A DNA stretch of 64,000 nucleotides from JBIQJD01 sp044507695 (GCA_044507695.1 JBIQJD010000010.1:62001-126000); one strand, 5' to 3'; shown: positions 50,255 to 59,966, counted from the stretch's first letter. A program made the numbers and translations. Notes: generated by a model not told the origin, from the letters alone.

Positions 50255-50824
50255 ATGAAAGAAGAAAAACAACGCTGTTCATGGTGCGGAGAGGATCCGC
50301 TTTATATAAAATATCATGATGAAGAATGGGGAGTTCCGCTTAAAGATGATAAGAAATTATTCGAACTTCTTATACTTGAAGGGATGCAGGCAGGATTAAG
50401 CTGGATAACAATTCTTCGTAAAAGAGAAAATTTCAGAAACGCGTTTGATAATTTTGACTATAAAAAAATCGCAGGATACAATCAAAAGAAAATTGAAAAG
50501 CTGCTGCAGGATGAAGGAATTATTCGTAACAAATTAAAAATTAATGCCGTTGTTCAGAACGCAAAAATGTTTATTAAAGTTCAGGAGGAATTAGGAACAT
50601 TCAGCAATTATATCTGGCAGTTTGTTAGTAATAAGCCCATAATAAACAAGCGGAACTCCGTTCATGAAATTCCGCCTAAAACTCCTGAATCAGATATGAT
50701 GAGTAAAGATCTGCAGAAACGCGGATTTAAATTTGTTGGATCAACAATCTGTTACGCATTTATGCAGGCATCCGGAATGGTTGATGATCATGTAATAAAT
50801 TGTTTTAAAAGAAAATCTAATTAA
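50255..50824 (+). CDS. tag: DNA-3-methyladenine glycosylase I
   Basis: Removes 3-methyladenine from DNA. 189 residues. The zinc site of Tag is complete: C8 (RCSWC), H21 (KYHDEEWGVP), H179 and C183 (VDDHVINC), spaced as in E. coli Tag with a four-residue shift. ELLILEGMQAGLSWITILRKRENFRNAF is the signature helix. A second, AlkA-like glycosylase is present near 11.5 kb, so both types are encoded. Its 3' end overlaps the end of the carbonic anhydrase gene by 8 bp, tail to tail. Confidence 0.95.
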   Translation: MKEEKQRCSWCGEDPLYIKYHDEEWGVPLKDDKKLFELLILEGMQAGLSWITILRKRENFRNAFDNFDYKKIAGYNQKKIEKLLQDEGIIRNKLKINAVVQNAKMFIKVQEELGTFSNYIWQFVSNKPIINKRNSVHEIPPKTPESDMMSKDLQKRGFKFVGSTICYAFMQASGMVDDHVINCFKRKSN

Positions 50825-51449
50825 TCAATTCAACTTTTCCGTTTGTTAAATGATAATATGCCGCAGTGGTTTTCAGTTTATTCTCTTCAATTAATTTTTT
50901 CAGCAGAGGATTATGATTAAGTTTTTCAACAACCATTTTTGCATTTTCAATAACCGCATTTTTAATCAAATCACCTGCTGTTGATTTTACATTCTCTATC
51001 GCGGGTTTTATTTCAGCTAACACTCCGTTTATTTCTTCACTGTGTTGATGGGTTTCAAATGCTGCTGTAACTGCTCCGCATTTTTCATGGCCCATTACAA
51101 CAAGCAGTCTGCTGCCCAGATGTTCAACCGCATATTGTATGCTTGCAATAGATGATTGATCAGCAATGTTTCCGATTATTCTTATCACAAACAAATCTCC
51201 CAGCCCTGCATCATAAACAATTTCCGGTGATACTCTTGAATCGGCACAGGTTAAAATTACTGCAAAAGGCTTTTGTCCGTTTGAAAGTTCATCTAATCTT
51301 TCCTGATTTGAATTGCAGTTCATACTTTTCCCGGAATTAAATCGTGCATTTCCTTCAAGCAGTTTTTGTAAAGATTCATCACCGGAAGTTTGTGCAGATA
51401 AATTTAAACAGAGTGATAGAATCAACAGAAGAAAAATTTTAATTTTCAT
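50817..51449 (-). CDS. Exported beta-class carbonic anhydrase
   Basis: Interconverts CO2 and bicarbonate. 210 residues with a signal peptide (IFLLLILSLCLNLSAQ), so it works in the periplasm. Zinc and active-site residues: C68, D70 and R72 (LTCADSRVSPE), H121 and C124 (VVMGHEKCGAV). The core is normal in length. Most beta carbonic anhydrases are cytoplasmic, so the signal peptide is notable. Starts divergently 82 bp from the MBL-fold gene. Confidence 0.92.
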   Translation of the reverse strand: MKIKIFLLLILSLCLNLSAQTSGDESLQKLLEGNARFNSGKSMNCNSNQERLDELSNGQKPFAVILTCADSRVSPEIVYDAGLGDLFVIRIIGNIADQSSIASIQYAVEHLGSRLLVVMGHEKCGAVTAAFETHQHSEEINGVLAEIKPAIENVKSTAGDLIKNAVIENAKMVVEKLNHNPLLKKLIEENKLKTTAAYYHLTNGKVELIN

Positions 51450-51531
51450 TATCTTCTCAATTATATTAATAGATTGTGAGTTAGTTAAATCTGAGCTAAT
51501 AAAATATCTTCAAAATTAAAGGAACATACCA

Positions 51532-52440
51532 ATGAAAATCTCAAGAAAAAATTTTTTAAAAAGCTCATCACTTTTGTTCGGGGGAATTTTATTTGGCGTT
51601 CATAAATCTGCTGCGGCAATTTTTCAGAATGAAGGAGGATTCAAAGTACTCAGGAACAACATCGGGATTTTTACTGAATCAGGCGGAACGATTGCCTGGT
51701 ACATTACAGAAGATGCCGCTGTTGTAATTGATTCTCAAATGCCCGATTCAGCTAAGCATTTTTTAAAAGGATTTGAAGAAAGAACATTCCGCAAAATAGA
51801 TTTTCTTTTTAATACTCATCATCATGGAGATCATACAGCAGGAAATTTTGTACTGAAATCTGCCGCTGAAAAAATAGTTGCTCATGAGAATTGTCCAAAA
51901 CTTCAAAAGAAAGCTTATGGCGAAGGTGAAAAAGCTTCGATGCAGGTTTATGCCGATACAGTTTTTTCAGACAAATGGACAAAAGAAATTGGAAAAGAAA
52001 AAATCACGGCTTCATATTTTGGTCCGGCACATACCGGCGGTGATATCATAATTCATTTTGAAAATGCAAACATTGCTCACGTTGGTGATATTGTGTTCAA
52101 CAATGTTTATCCTTTTATTGATCAGAACGGCGGCGGCTCAATAAGGAAGTGGATTGAATATCTTGAGAAGGCAGAAAAGAATTATGATTCAGATACAACA
52201 TTTATTTTCGGTCATGCAGAATCAGATGAAAGCGTTACCGGAAAGAAAAAAGATCTAACGGAAATAAGAGATTATTTTTCTGCGCTGCTTGAATTTGTTC
52301 AGAAGGAAATTAAAAATGGTAAATCACTTGATGAAATTAAAAATGTTTCATCAATCCCGGGAGCCAAAGATCTTATTCAGAGGTGGGATGGTGCAAGAGC
52401 AGCAAACATTGAAGCGGCTTTCAATGAGTTAAAATCATAA
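51532..52440 (+). CDS. Exported metallo-beta-lactamase-fold hydrolase
   Basis: 302 residues. The N-terminus SRKNFLKSSSLLFGGILFG resembles a Tat signal, though the twin Arg is Arg-Lys. The MBL motif is H96-x-H98-x-D100-H101 (NTHHHGDHTAGN); the later ligands fit GPAHTGGDIIIH and AHVGDIVF, and FGHAES. This places it in the glyoxalase-II/quinoprotein-relay-like subgroup with two metal ions. Substrate unknown. Ribosome site AAAGGAA. Confidence 0.88.
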   Translation: MKISRKNFLKSSSLLFGGILFGVHKSAAAIFQNEGGFKVLRNNIGIFTESGGTIAWYITEDAAVVIDSQMPDSAKHFLKGFEERTFRKIDFLFNTHHHGDHTAGNFVLKSAAEKIVAHENCPKLQKKAYGEGEKASMQVYADTVFSDKWTKEIGKEKITASYFGPAHTGGDIIIHFENANIAHVGDIVFNNVYPFIDQNGGGSIRKWIEYLEKAEKNYDSDTTFIFGHAESDESVTGKKKDLTEIRDYFSALLEFVQKEIKNGKSLDEIKNVSSIPGAKDLIQRWDGARAANIEAAFNELKS

Positions 52441-52502
52441 TTCAATTAATTGAAGCTGACAAATTCTTTCTCTATTTTTTTGTTTAAGAATATGAGATAT
52501 AA

Positions 52503-52718
52503 ATGATAAGTAAAGAATTACTAGATATACTGTGCTGTCCCGAAACAAAAGCTGATCTTGTTCTGGATGGTAATTCACTGGTTTCAACAGATAAAGAAAC
52601 ACGCCGCAAATACCGCATTGAAAATGATATTCCGATTATGCTTGTTGAGGAAAGCGAACAGCTAACCCCGGAACAGTGGAAAGAAATAATGCTGAAGCAC
52701 GGTAAAAAGATTGATTGA
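52503..52718 (+). CDS. Trm112-family small protein
   Basis: 71 residues. ISKELLDILCCPETKADLVLDGNSLVSTDKETRRKYRIENDIPIMLVEES is the usual Trm112/YcaR pattern: a beta-hairpin with a Cys pair and the NDIPIML end. The second zinc-binding Cys pair of archaeal/eukaryal Trm112 is missing, as in most bacterial members. In other organisms the family activates methyltransferases; here no partner is adjacent. 62 bp after the MBL-fold gene. Confidence 0.87.
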   Translation: MISKELLDILCCPETKADLVLDGNSLVSTDKETRRKYRIENDIPIMLVEESEQLTPEQWKEIMLKHGKKID

Positions 52719-52829
52719 ATTAATAGACTTTAAAACCGATTAGTTTTTATTGCAACACATCCACTCAATAATACATCTTTATCTCTGCCATAAAAATTTT
52801 ATCTTTATCAAAATTAATAAGAAAGTGAT

Positions 52830-55562
52830 ATGATTCAGCCGGATGAAAAATTAAGAAATAATATCAGGCAGCTTGGCTTTATGCTTGGTGAAGTGCTCAA
52901 AGAACAGGAAGGCAATGCACTGTTTGAGAATGTTGAAAAACTTCGTGCACTAACCAAGGAATTGCGTGAAAAAAATAACTCAGATGCAGTTGATGAGATA
53001 AAAAGAATTGTAAAAAAATTTGATATAAAAGATTCGTATAACATCATCAAAGCGTTTTCTATTTATTTTATACTTGTTAACGCTGCAGATGAAGTAAACA
53101 CAATTGTTAATAACAAAATAAATTTGGAAGGTGCCCGTGATTATCACGGAGAAACTTTCAGAAAAATTAAATCTTTAAAATTATCCGCCGAAGCTGTAAA
53201 AAAAATTTTTGATACAATAGAAATTGTTCCTGTTTTTACTGCACATCCAACAGAGGCTACACGGCAGACAATCCTTAGAAAAATTTTAAGGATCAGCAAT
53301 CTGCTGCTGGATAAAGAATTGAATTATCATACAGAGGCTGAACTTGAAAAGCTGAAACAAAAAATTAAAACACAAATAACTTTACTCTGGCAGTCAAATG
53401 AAATCCGATTCCATAAAATTTCTGTGGAAGATGAAATAGTTAACGGTTTATTCTTTTTTAAAAATGTTTTTTATGAAGTGCTTCCTGATTTTTATGATGA
53501 TTTGAAATTATCCGTTCAAGAATATTTCCCTGATATTGATGAGCTTCCTGTTTTATTAAAATTCGGATCCTGGATTGGAGGAGACAGGGATGGTCATCCG
53601 CATGTAACGGTTAATATTACAAAGGAAGCATTTGAAATTCACCGCAGGGAAATAATTCAACTTTATCTTAATGAACTAAAAAAAATTTATGAAGAATTAA
53701 GTACATCTTTAAGGATTAAATCAGCGGATAAAAAACTTCTTCAATCAATTAAGAGTGAAGAAAGAAAATTGAATTTATATTTTGCAAATAATAAGCTAAG
53801 GGAAGAATCAGAAATTTACCGCACAAAATTAACACTCATTTACTCAAAGCTTGAAAATACGATATCAAATTCCGGTGAAGTCTATAAATCCGCTGACGAA
53901 CTTTTGCATGATTTAAATTTGATTTCACAAAGCCTGAAAGCAAATGAGGGCGGATTGATTGATGCAAATATAATTCAGCCATTAATTCATAAAGTAAAAA
54001 CATTTGGATTTCATTTTGTTAAGCTTGATATAAGACAGAATTCAAATCTTATCCGGAAGACAATTAATGAAATTTTCAGACAATCAGATTCTTCTGTTGA
54101 TTTTAAAAATCTCTCCGAGGAAAATAAAACCGAGCAGTTAACAAGTGAGATTCTAAATCCCCGTCCGTTAACAAACAAGTTTACCGCACTTTCTGAAACC
54201 GCACGCAGAGTAATAAATGAGTTTGGAATAATCAGATGGGCAAAAGAAAATATCTCCGCAGATTCATCAGGTGAATATATTATAAGTAACAGTGCCTATG
54301 TTTCAGATGTATTAGGCGCGCTGCTGCTTGCAAAAGAAGCCGGCCTTGTACAGATTGATAAAAATAAATTGGTTCATTCATCAATAAATATTCTGCCGCT
54401 GTTTGAAACAATTGAAGATCTGCGCAATTGTATTTCTGTAATGGAAATGCTTTATGATAATAAGGCATATAAACAGCACCTGAAACTTCGTGATAACAGG
54501 CAGACAATTATGATTGGTTACTCAGACAGCAATAAAGACGGCGGAATTCTTACATCTAATTTTGAGCTGTACAAAGCACAGCTAAGGTTGAATGAATTAT
54601 CTAAAAGGAAAGATATTAATCTTGTACTTTTCCACGGCAGGGGCGGAAGCATTTCACGCGGCGGCGGGCCGGTAAACCGCTCAATCATTGCACAGCCTCC
54701 CTCAACAATTGAAGGTAAAATAAAAATCACCGAGCAGGGAGAAATGATTTCATCAAAATACCTGATGAGAGATATTGCGAAAAAAAGTTTTGAAATTTTT
54801 ACTTCAGCCGTTTTGCTTAAAACCGCTTTTACAAAAACAAATTATGAAGGAAATTCTTTTGAGAAATATTTAAAGCAATTTGAATCACTCTCAGTTACTG
54901 CATTCAAATCTTACCGTAGACTTGTAAGGCACCAGAATTTTATTGAGTATTTCAGAACGGTAACTCCAATTGATATTATTGAAAGAATTGAAATCGGTTC
55001 GCGTCCGCCCTCAAGAAAAAAGCAGACTGATATTTCATCGCTTCGTGCAATCCCCTGGGTTTTTGCATGGACGCAAAACCGGCAGACAATTTCAGGCTGG
55101 TATGGTTTCGGCAGTGCAATAGAGAATGCACTTCAAAAAAAGGAGTTGAGTGTTTCAGCGTTAAAAGATATGTATAACAACTGGGAATTTTTTAACGCGC
55201 TTGTTCAGAATATTGAAATGGTGCTTACAAAAACTGATATGATTATCGGTGCAGAATACGTTACATTAAACAACAGCAGTAACGCTTCAGAAATTTTTGA
55301 GATGATCAGAAAAGAATATGAAAAATCAGTTAAATATGTTTTGATGATAACAGGAGAGGAAAAACTGCTTGATCATAATAAACAATTACAGAGAACACTT
55401 GAACTGCGCAATCCCTATCTTGATCCGATTAGTTACATACAGGTTAATCTTATAAAACAATACCGGAAGAAAAATCTTTCAACAAAAAAGAAAGAAGATT
55501 TATTGAATGTACTTCGTTCAACTGTGAACGGAATTGCGGCAGGTATAAGAAACACTGGATAA
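52830..55562 (+). CDS. ppc: Phosphoenolpyruvate carboxylase
   Basis: Adds bicarbonate to PEP to give oxaloacetate, refilling the TCA cycle. 910 residues, normal length. H139 in VFTAHPTEATRQT, the glycine-rich loop FHGRGGSISRGGGPVNR, GYSDSNKDGG, and the C-terminal RNPYLDPISYIQ followed by the usual last helix ending RNTG. Starts 111 bp after the Trm112 gene. Together with PDH and the class I aldolase in this window it completes the pyruvate/PEP branch of central carbon metabolism. Confidence 0.97.
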   Translation: MIQPDEKLRNNIRQLGFMLGEVLKEQEGNALFENVEKLRALTKELREKNNSDAVDEIKRIVKKFDIKDSYNIIKAFSIYFILVNAADEVNTIVNNKINLEGARDYHGETFRKIKSLKLSAEAVKKIFDTIEIVPVFTAHPTEATRQTILRKILRISNLLLDKELNYHTEAELEKLKQKIKTQITLLWQSNEIRFHKISVEDEIVNGLFFFKNVFYEVLPDFYDDLKLSVQEYFPDIDELPVLLKFGSWIGGDRDGHPHVTVNITKEAFEIHRREIIQLYLNELKKIYEELSTSLRIKSADKKLLQSIKSEERKLNLYFANNKLREESEIYRTKLTLIYSKLENTISNSGEVYKSADELLHDLNLISQSLKANEGGLIDANIIQPLIHKVKTFGFHFVKLDIRQNSNLIRKTINEIFRQSDSSVDFKNLSEENKTEQLTSEILNPRPLTNKFTALSETARRVINEFGIIRWAKENISADSSGEYIISNSAYVSDVLGALLLAKEAGLVQIDKNKLVHSSINILPLFETIEDLRNCISVMEMLYDNKAYKQHLKLRDNRQTIMIGYSDSNKDGGILTSNFELYKAQLRLNELSKRKDINLVLFHGRGGSISRGGGPVNRSIIAQPPSTIEGKIKITEQGEMISSKYLMRDIAKKSFEIFTSAVLLKTAFTKTNYEGNSFEKYLKQFESLSVTAFKSYRRLVRHQNFIEYFRTVTPIDIIERIEIGSRPPSRKKQTDISSLRAIPWVFAWTQNRQTISGWYGFGSAIENALQKKELSVSALKDMYNNWEFFNALVQNIEMVLTKTDMIIGAEYVTLNNSSNASEIFEMIRKEYEKSVKYVLMITGEEKLLDHNKQLQRTLELRNPYLDPISYIQVNLIKQYRKKNLSTKKKEDLLNVLRSTVNGIAAGIRNTG

Positions 55563-55646
55563 AAACCGTTCTTAAAAATTTGGTTTTCTCCAAGACAATA
55601 TCGTTTTATATTTATCATAGATAAAATATTTAAACCGGGAGAATAA

Positions 55647-57476
55647 ATGTTTAAAAAAACATCTTTGTTAAAAACGGCAATAATGCTGCTGGTAATTATC
55701 ATTTCATTTATGTTAACAGCATGTAATAATTCCGTAGAACTGCAAAACAACGCTCAGTTATTTATTGATGATTACAACCAAAAATACCAGGAGCTTTACT
55801 ATGCAGCTTCACAAGCCGAATGGGAACTTAACACACATATAGTTGAAGGTGATTCAACAAATGCGGTAAACGTTAGAAAAACTTATGAAGCTTTGGCGGA
55901 GTTTACCGGAAGCAAAGTGAATATTGAGAAGATACAATCATTTCTTAAAGAAAAAGATAAATTAACTCCGCTTCAAATTAAACAGCTTGAAGTGATGCTG
56001 TATAATGCTGCAAACAATCCGCAGTCAGTTCCTGAACTTGTTAAAGAAAGAATTGCAGCAGAAGCAGCGCAGACTGAAAAACTTTTTGGCTTTGATTTTA
56101 AATTGAACGGAAAATCAATCTCAACAAACGAAATAGATGAAATACTTTTTACAAGTAATAATCTTAATGCAAGACTTGCCGCATGGAATGCAAGTAAAGA
56201 AGTTGGTAAGATATTAAAAGATGGAATGATAAATCTGCGCGGGCTGCGGAATAAAACTGTTCAGGCACTGGGTTATGATGATTATTTCTCATACCAGGTT
56301 TCAGATTATGGGATGACTTCAGATGAAATGATGGAGTTAAACAAAAAATTAATAAAAGAAATTTGGCCGCTTTACCGCGAGCTTCATACATATGCAAGAT
56401 ATGAACTTGCAAAAAAATATGGAGTAGAAGAAGTTCCGGATTATATTCCTGCGCATTGGCTTCCAAACCGCTGGGCACAGGATTGGAATAACATGATAAG
56501 TGTTGAAGGCCTTGATTTGAACAGTGTTCTTAAAGATAAATCAGCCGAATGGATTGTTAAACAGGGTGAAAGATTTTATCTGAGTTTAGGATTCGATTCA
56601 CTTCCTCCTGTGTTTTGGGAAAAATCAAGTTTGTATCCCGCACCGCCTGATGCCGGTTACAAAAAGAACAATCATGCTTCGGCATGGCATATGGACCTTG
56701 ATAATGATTTACGCAGCCTGATGTCAGTAATTCCAAATGCCGATTGGTATGAAACAGTTCATCATGAACTTGGGCATATTTATTATTTCCAGTGTTATTC
56801 AAATCCGGATGTACCAATTATTTTGCGTGAAGGAGCTAACCGTGCTTTTCATGAAGCAATCGGCAGCATGATGGGATTGGCAGCAATGCAAAAACCATTT
56901 CTTGCGCATTTAAATTTGCTTCCCGCTGATTCAGAAACAGATGAGATGAAAAAACTTTTAAAAGATGCGCTGAACTATATTGTGTTCATTCCTTTTGCAT
57001 CAGGAACGATGACAGGTTTTGAACATGATCTTTACGCAGAAAATTTATCTCCTGATGAATTCAATAAAAGATGGTGGGAGCTTGCAAAAAAATACCAGGG
57101 CATTGTTCCCCCTGAAGTACGCGGTGAAGAGTATATGGATGCCGCAACTAAAACTCACATAAATGATGATGCCGCACAATATTATGATTATGCTTTGGCA
57201 AATGTTCTTCTTTTCCAATTTCATCATTACATATCAAAAAATATTCTGAAGCAGGATGAACACACTACAAATTATTATGGCAGTAAGGAAACGGGAGAAT
57301 TCCTTAAAAAACTTCTTAATCCCGGCTTAACAGTTGATTGGAGAGAATTAATGATGAATACGATTGGTGAGGAGATGAGCGCTAAAGCAATGCTTAATTA
57401 CTTTGAACCTCTGATGAATGAACTTAAAAAAATAAACTCCGGCAGAAAATATACTTTACCGGAAAGCATTAATTAA
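55647..57476 (+). CDS. ACE-like M2 peptidyl-dipeptidase, predicted lipoprotein
   Basis: 609 residues. Lipoprotein signal (IMLLVIIISFMLTACNN; lipobox LTAC), so it is attached to the envelope. Zinc ligands H373 and H377 in HHELGHIYYF and E403 in EGANRAFHEAIGSM, the signature of angiotensin-converting-enzyme-type M2 peptidases. The second half has other M2 blocks (FPFASGTMTGFEHDLYAENL-like pattern at ~450). It should cut dipeptides from the C-terminus of peptides. ATG with GGGAGAA upstream. A terminator follows. Confidence 0.9.
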   Translation: MFKKTSLLKTAIMLLVIIISFMLTACNNSVELQNNAQLFIDDYNQKYQELYYAASQAEWELNTHIVEGDSTNAVNVRKTYEALAEFTGSKVNIEKIQSFLKEKDKLTPLQIKQLEVMLYNAANNPQSVPELVKERIAAEAAQTEKLFGFDFKLNGKSISTNEIDEILFTSNNLNARLAAWNASKEVGKILKDGMINLRGLRNKTVQALGYDDYFSYQVSDYGMTSDEMMELNKKLIKEIWPLYRELHTYARYELAKKYGVEEVPDYIPAHWLPNRWAQDWNNMISVEGLDLNSVLKDKSAEWIVKQGERFYLSLGFDSLPPVFWEKSSLYPAPPDAGYKKNNHASAWHMDLDNDLRSLMSVIPNADWYETVHHELGHIYYFQCYSNPDVPIILREGANRAFHEAIGSMMGLAAMQKPFLAHLNLLPADSETDEMKKLLKDALNYIVFIPFASGTMTGFEHDLYAENLSPDEFNKRWWELAKKYQGIVPPEVRGEEYMDAATKTHINDDAAQYYDYALANVLLFQFHHYISKNILKQDEHTTNYYGSKETGEFLKKLLNPGLTVDWRELMMNTIGEEMSAKAMLNYFEPLMNELKKINSGRKYTLPESIN

Positions 57477-57483
57477 TTATCAG

Positions 57484-57511
57484 AAGTGCCTGGACTTTTG
57501 TTCAGGCACTT
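57484..57511 (+). terminator. Intrinsic terminator of the M2 peptidase gene
   Basis: AAGTGCCTG ... CAGGCACTT, 9-bp perfect arms with a 10-base loop, followed by TAAAATTT. It lies 8 bp after the stop codon. Confidence 0.7.
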
Positions 57512-57526
57512 TAAAATTTAACTTTG
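57497..57526 (+). promoter_or_regulatory. Predicted promoter of the ICMT-like gene
   Basis: TTTG, 18-bp spacer, TAACTTTG: perfect -33 and -7 boxes of the Bacteroidota type. It overlaps the right arm of the terminator hairpin and lies about 79 bp before the gene. Confidence 0.45.
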
Positions 57527-57604
57527 TACTCTTCCTAAAAATATTTTTGCATTCAGAAAACTACTTTTAAATTTTATTATATTGGCAAACAAAAAATTAA
57601 ATCT

Positions 57605-58183
57605 ATGGATCCAATCAATATAATTGCCGGAATAAATCTGATTGCTACATTTAGCGCTAATCTTCCCGGTGCAAAAAAGGGATTAAAATCAACTTTATCA
57701 GCCGCAAAAGAAAAACCAAAAACATACTTGCAAAAACTTCCAATCTTCTTTTCTACTGCAATTCTTTTGCTGTTTATTCTCGGACTTTTTCATATAGGAA
57801 CTTTTGAGTACACAGGAAATAATTTCAGTATAAGATTTGTTGGATTAACATTGTTCATTACATTTTCATGGCTGCAGATTTGGTCTTATAAATCATTGGG
57901 AGAAAATTATTCACAGGAGATAGTAATTTTCCGGAATCATTCACTCGTTCAGAGGGGGCCGTATAAACTTATCCGGCATCCGCAGTATGCTTCTCAAATA
58001 TTAATGGATATTGGCGCGGGAATGCTTACGCTCAGTTACATTGTACTTCCGTTAGCTTTAATTCAAATTCCGTTTTTAATGATGCGTGCTTCACTTGAAG
58101 AGGCTTTGCTTGAAAAACATTTTAAAGAAGAATTTAAAACATACAGGGAAAATTCCGGAGCATTCTTCCCGTTTGTTGGTTAG
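57605..58183 (+). CDS. ICMT/PEMT-like membrane methyltransferase
   Basis: 192-residue integral membrane protein of the isoprenylcysteine carboxyl methyltransferase family. Membrane segments around 48-70, 78-95 and 130-155. Family motif: GPYKLIRHPQYASQILMDIG (SAM and acceptor binding), followed by ALLEKHFKEEFKTYRENSGAFFP. Bacterial members methylate lipids or terpenoid groups; the substrate is unknown. Coupled to the following amidase (6 bp gap). Confidence 0.82.
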   Translation: MDPINIIAGINLIATFSANLPGAKKGLKSTLSAAKEKPKTYLQKLPIFFSTAILLLFILGLFHIGTFEYTGNNFSIRFVGLTLFITFSWLQIWSYKSLGENYSQEIVIFRNHSLVQRGPYKLIRHPQYASQILMDIGAGMLTLSYIVLPLALIQIPFLMMRASLEEALLEKHFKEEFKTYRENSGAFFPFVG

Positions 58184-58189
58184 AACAAT

Positions 58190-59731
58190 ATGAAGCTTTT
58201 CAGAATTTTATTTTTGCTGATTGTTTTAACCCTGCCCGCCGCCGCACAGAATAATCTGATTTTAAAAACTGATTCAAAAAATTTTTCCATTCCGGTTTAT
58301 GAAAGGCAGGGCACGCTTTACTTTTCTGTTAAGCATTTTGCAGAAGCATTATCAATTAATTATTTCTACACTTCTGAAACAGAAAAGATTGAATTAAAAT
58401 TTCCTGATTACAATTTAAAGATCACTGCAAAAAATCCTTTCATAATTCAAACTCCAAAAAGCGGCGCAGAACCCGTTATTTATCAGCTTCCTACATCATC
58501 TTACCTTATTAACGGAAATATATTTATTCCGCTTGTATACAGCCTGAATATTCTAAAATCATCTTCCGGAATGAATTTAAAATATGAAGCTCCGTTTACT
58601 CTTTCTGTTTCCGGATCATTACCGGATACAAAAGAGTTTGTTGAGCAGCCCGGAATAAGTACTTCATCTTATAATATTACCGGATTAACAATTGATGAAA
58701 GAGCAAACGGTACTTTAATAAGATTGAAATCAAACAAAAAAATCAAAACGTATAACAGTAATTACAAGGATGGAGTTCTTACAATTACTTTGAGAAATGT
58801 TCATGCTGATCCTGATAAAATAGACAGAACCGGAAGAAAAGGACTTGTAAAAGAAATTAAAGCAATCAATAAAGAAAAAGATGCGCAGATACAATTTATA
58901 GTTGGAAAAGAATACACAACTTCAGAAGTAATTGATGCAGAAGGAAGCAATGATATTTTGATTACAATTCATAATAAGATTTTTGCAAAGAACGAATCAA
59001 TCGATAAAAATAAAGAAAAGTGGAATTTTGATGTTGTTGTGATTGATGCGGGACATGGCGGAAAAGATGTTGGTGCAATAGGTGTTAATGGCGTTCGTGA
59101 AAAAGATATAAATCTTGCAATCGCCTTAAAACTCGGTAAACTTATAAAAGAGAATTTGAAAGATGTTCAGGTTGTTTACACAAGAGATGACGATACATTT
59201 GTTGAACTATATAAGCGCGGCAAAATAGCAAATGAAAGCGGCGGCAAATTGTTCATCTCAATTCACTGCAACTCAACTCCTAAAAAACCAACAGATGCAA
59301 ACGGGTTTGAAGTCTACCTGCTTCGTCCCGGCAGAACAAAGGAAGCAATTGCAATTGCTGAAAGAGAAAACAGTGTAATTCATTATGAAGATAATCCGGG
59401 ACGGTATGAACAATTAACAGATGAAAATTTTATTCTTGTCAGTATGGCTCATTCATCCTACATGAAATATTCAGAAAAATTTGCCGAGCTGCTTAACCGG
59501 CAGTTTTCAAATGATCTTACATTAACTTCACGGGGAGTTAAACAGGCAGGATTTTATGTTCTTGTTGGCGCTTCTATGCCAAGCGTATTAATAGAAACCG
59601 GATTCCTATCAAATAAGAATGATGCCGATTATTTAAAATCATCCAAAGGGCAGCAGAAATATGCCGAATCAATTTTCCAATCTGTTAAAAAATTTAAAGA
59701 GTATTATGATAGTTTTATATTGAACGATTGA
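58190..59731 (+). CDS. N-acetylmuramoyl-L-alanine amidase (Amidase_3) with N-terminal accessory domains
   Basis: Cell-wall hydrolase that separates peptides from glycan strands in the periplasm. 513 residues: signal peptide (LLIVLTLPAAAQ); a copper-amine-oxidase-N-like domain ~30-135 (GTLYFSVKHFAEALSINYFY, NIFIPLVYSL); an AMIN-like domain ~160-265; then Amidase_3. Zinc and catalytic residues H289 (VVVIDAGHGGKD), E304 (REKDINLAIA), H359 (ISIHCNS) and the Glu in LIETGFLSN. The extra N-terminal domains probably target the septum or outer membrane. Comes 6 bp after the ICMT-like gene. Confidence 0.93.
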   Translation: MKLFRILFLLIVLTLPAAAQNNLILKTDSKNFSIPVYERQGTLYFSVKHFAEALSINYFYTSETEKIELKFPDYNLKITAKNPFIIQTPKSGAEPVIYQLPTSSYLINGNIFIPLVYSLNILKSSSGMNLKYEAPFTLSVSGSLPDTKEFVEQPGISTSSYNITGLTIDERANGTLIRLKSNKKIKTYNSNYKDGVLTITLRNVHADPDKIDRTGRKGLVKEIKAINKEKDAQIQFIVGKEYTTSEVIDAEGSNDILITIHNKIFAKNESIDKNKEKWNFDVVVIDAGHGGKDVGAIGVNGVREKDINLAIALKLGKLIKENLKDVQVVYTRDDDTFVELYKRGKIANESGGKLFISIHCNSTPKKPTDANGFEVYLLRPGRTKEAIAIAERENSVIHYEDNPGRYEQLTDENFILVSMAHSSYMKYSEKFAELLNRQFSNDLTLTSRGVKQAGFYVLVGASMPSVLIETGFLSNKNDADYLKSSKGQQKYAESIFQSVKKFKEYYDSFILND

Positions 59732-59807
59732 TTTTCTTCCCGCCGAAATAAAAATTTTACCATTCATCAAACCGTAGCCGCCATTCAAAATTTTAATAAA
59801 AAATTAA

Positions 59808-59839
59808 TTTGCATCGGGAAAATTTTTGCTATAAGTTTG
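59808..59839 (+). promoter_or_regulatory. Predicted promoter of the efflux operon
   Basis: TTTG (59808-59811), 20-bp spacer, TAAGTTTG (59832-59839). Both the -33 TTTG and -7 TANNTTTG boxes are perfect. Transcription would start a few bases later, inside the inverted repeat that follows, about 120 bp before tetR. Confidence 0.65.
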
Positions 59840-59867
59840 GAAACCTTAAAAACAGTTATAGTTTCCA
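59838..59867. promoter_or_regulatory. Candidate TetR operator
   Basis: TGGAAAC (59838-59844) and GTTTCCA (59861-59867), 7-bp perfect inverted half sites, centred just after the -7 box, the usual place for a TetR-type operator. No biochemical proof. Confidence 0.5.
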
Positions 59868-59966
59868 TCGTCTTAGAAGTACAGTTAAAACGTTTTATTT
59901 TCATTTTAACGCAAAAAATAAAGGAAACTGATAAACAATGAAAAGTTTCTAAAGATTAGGAGTGAG

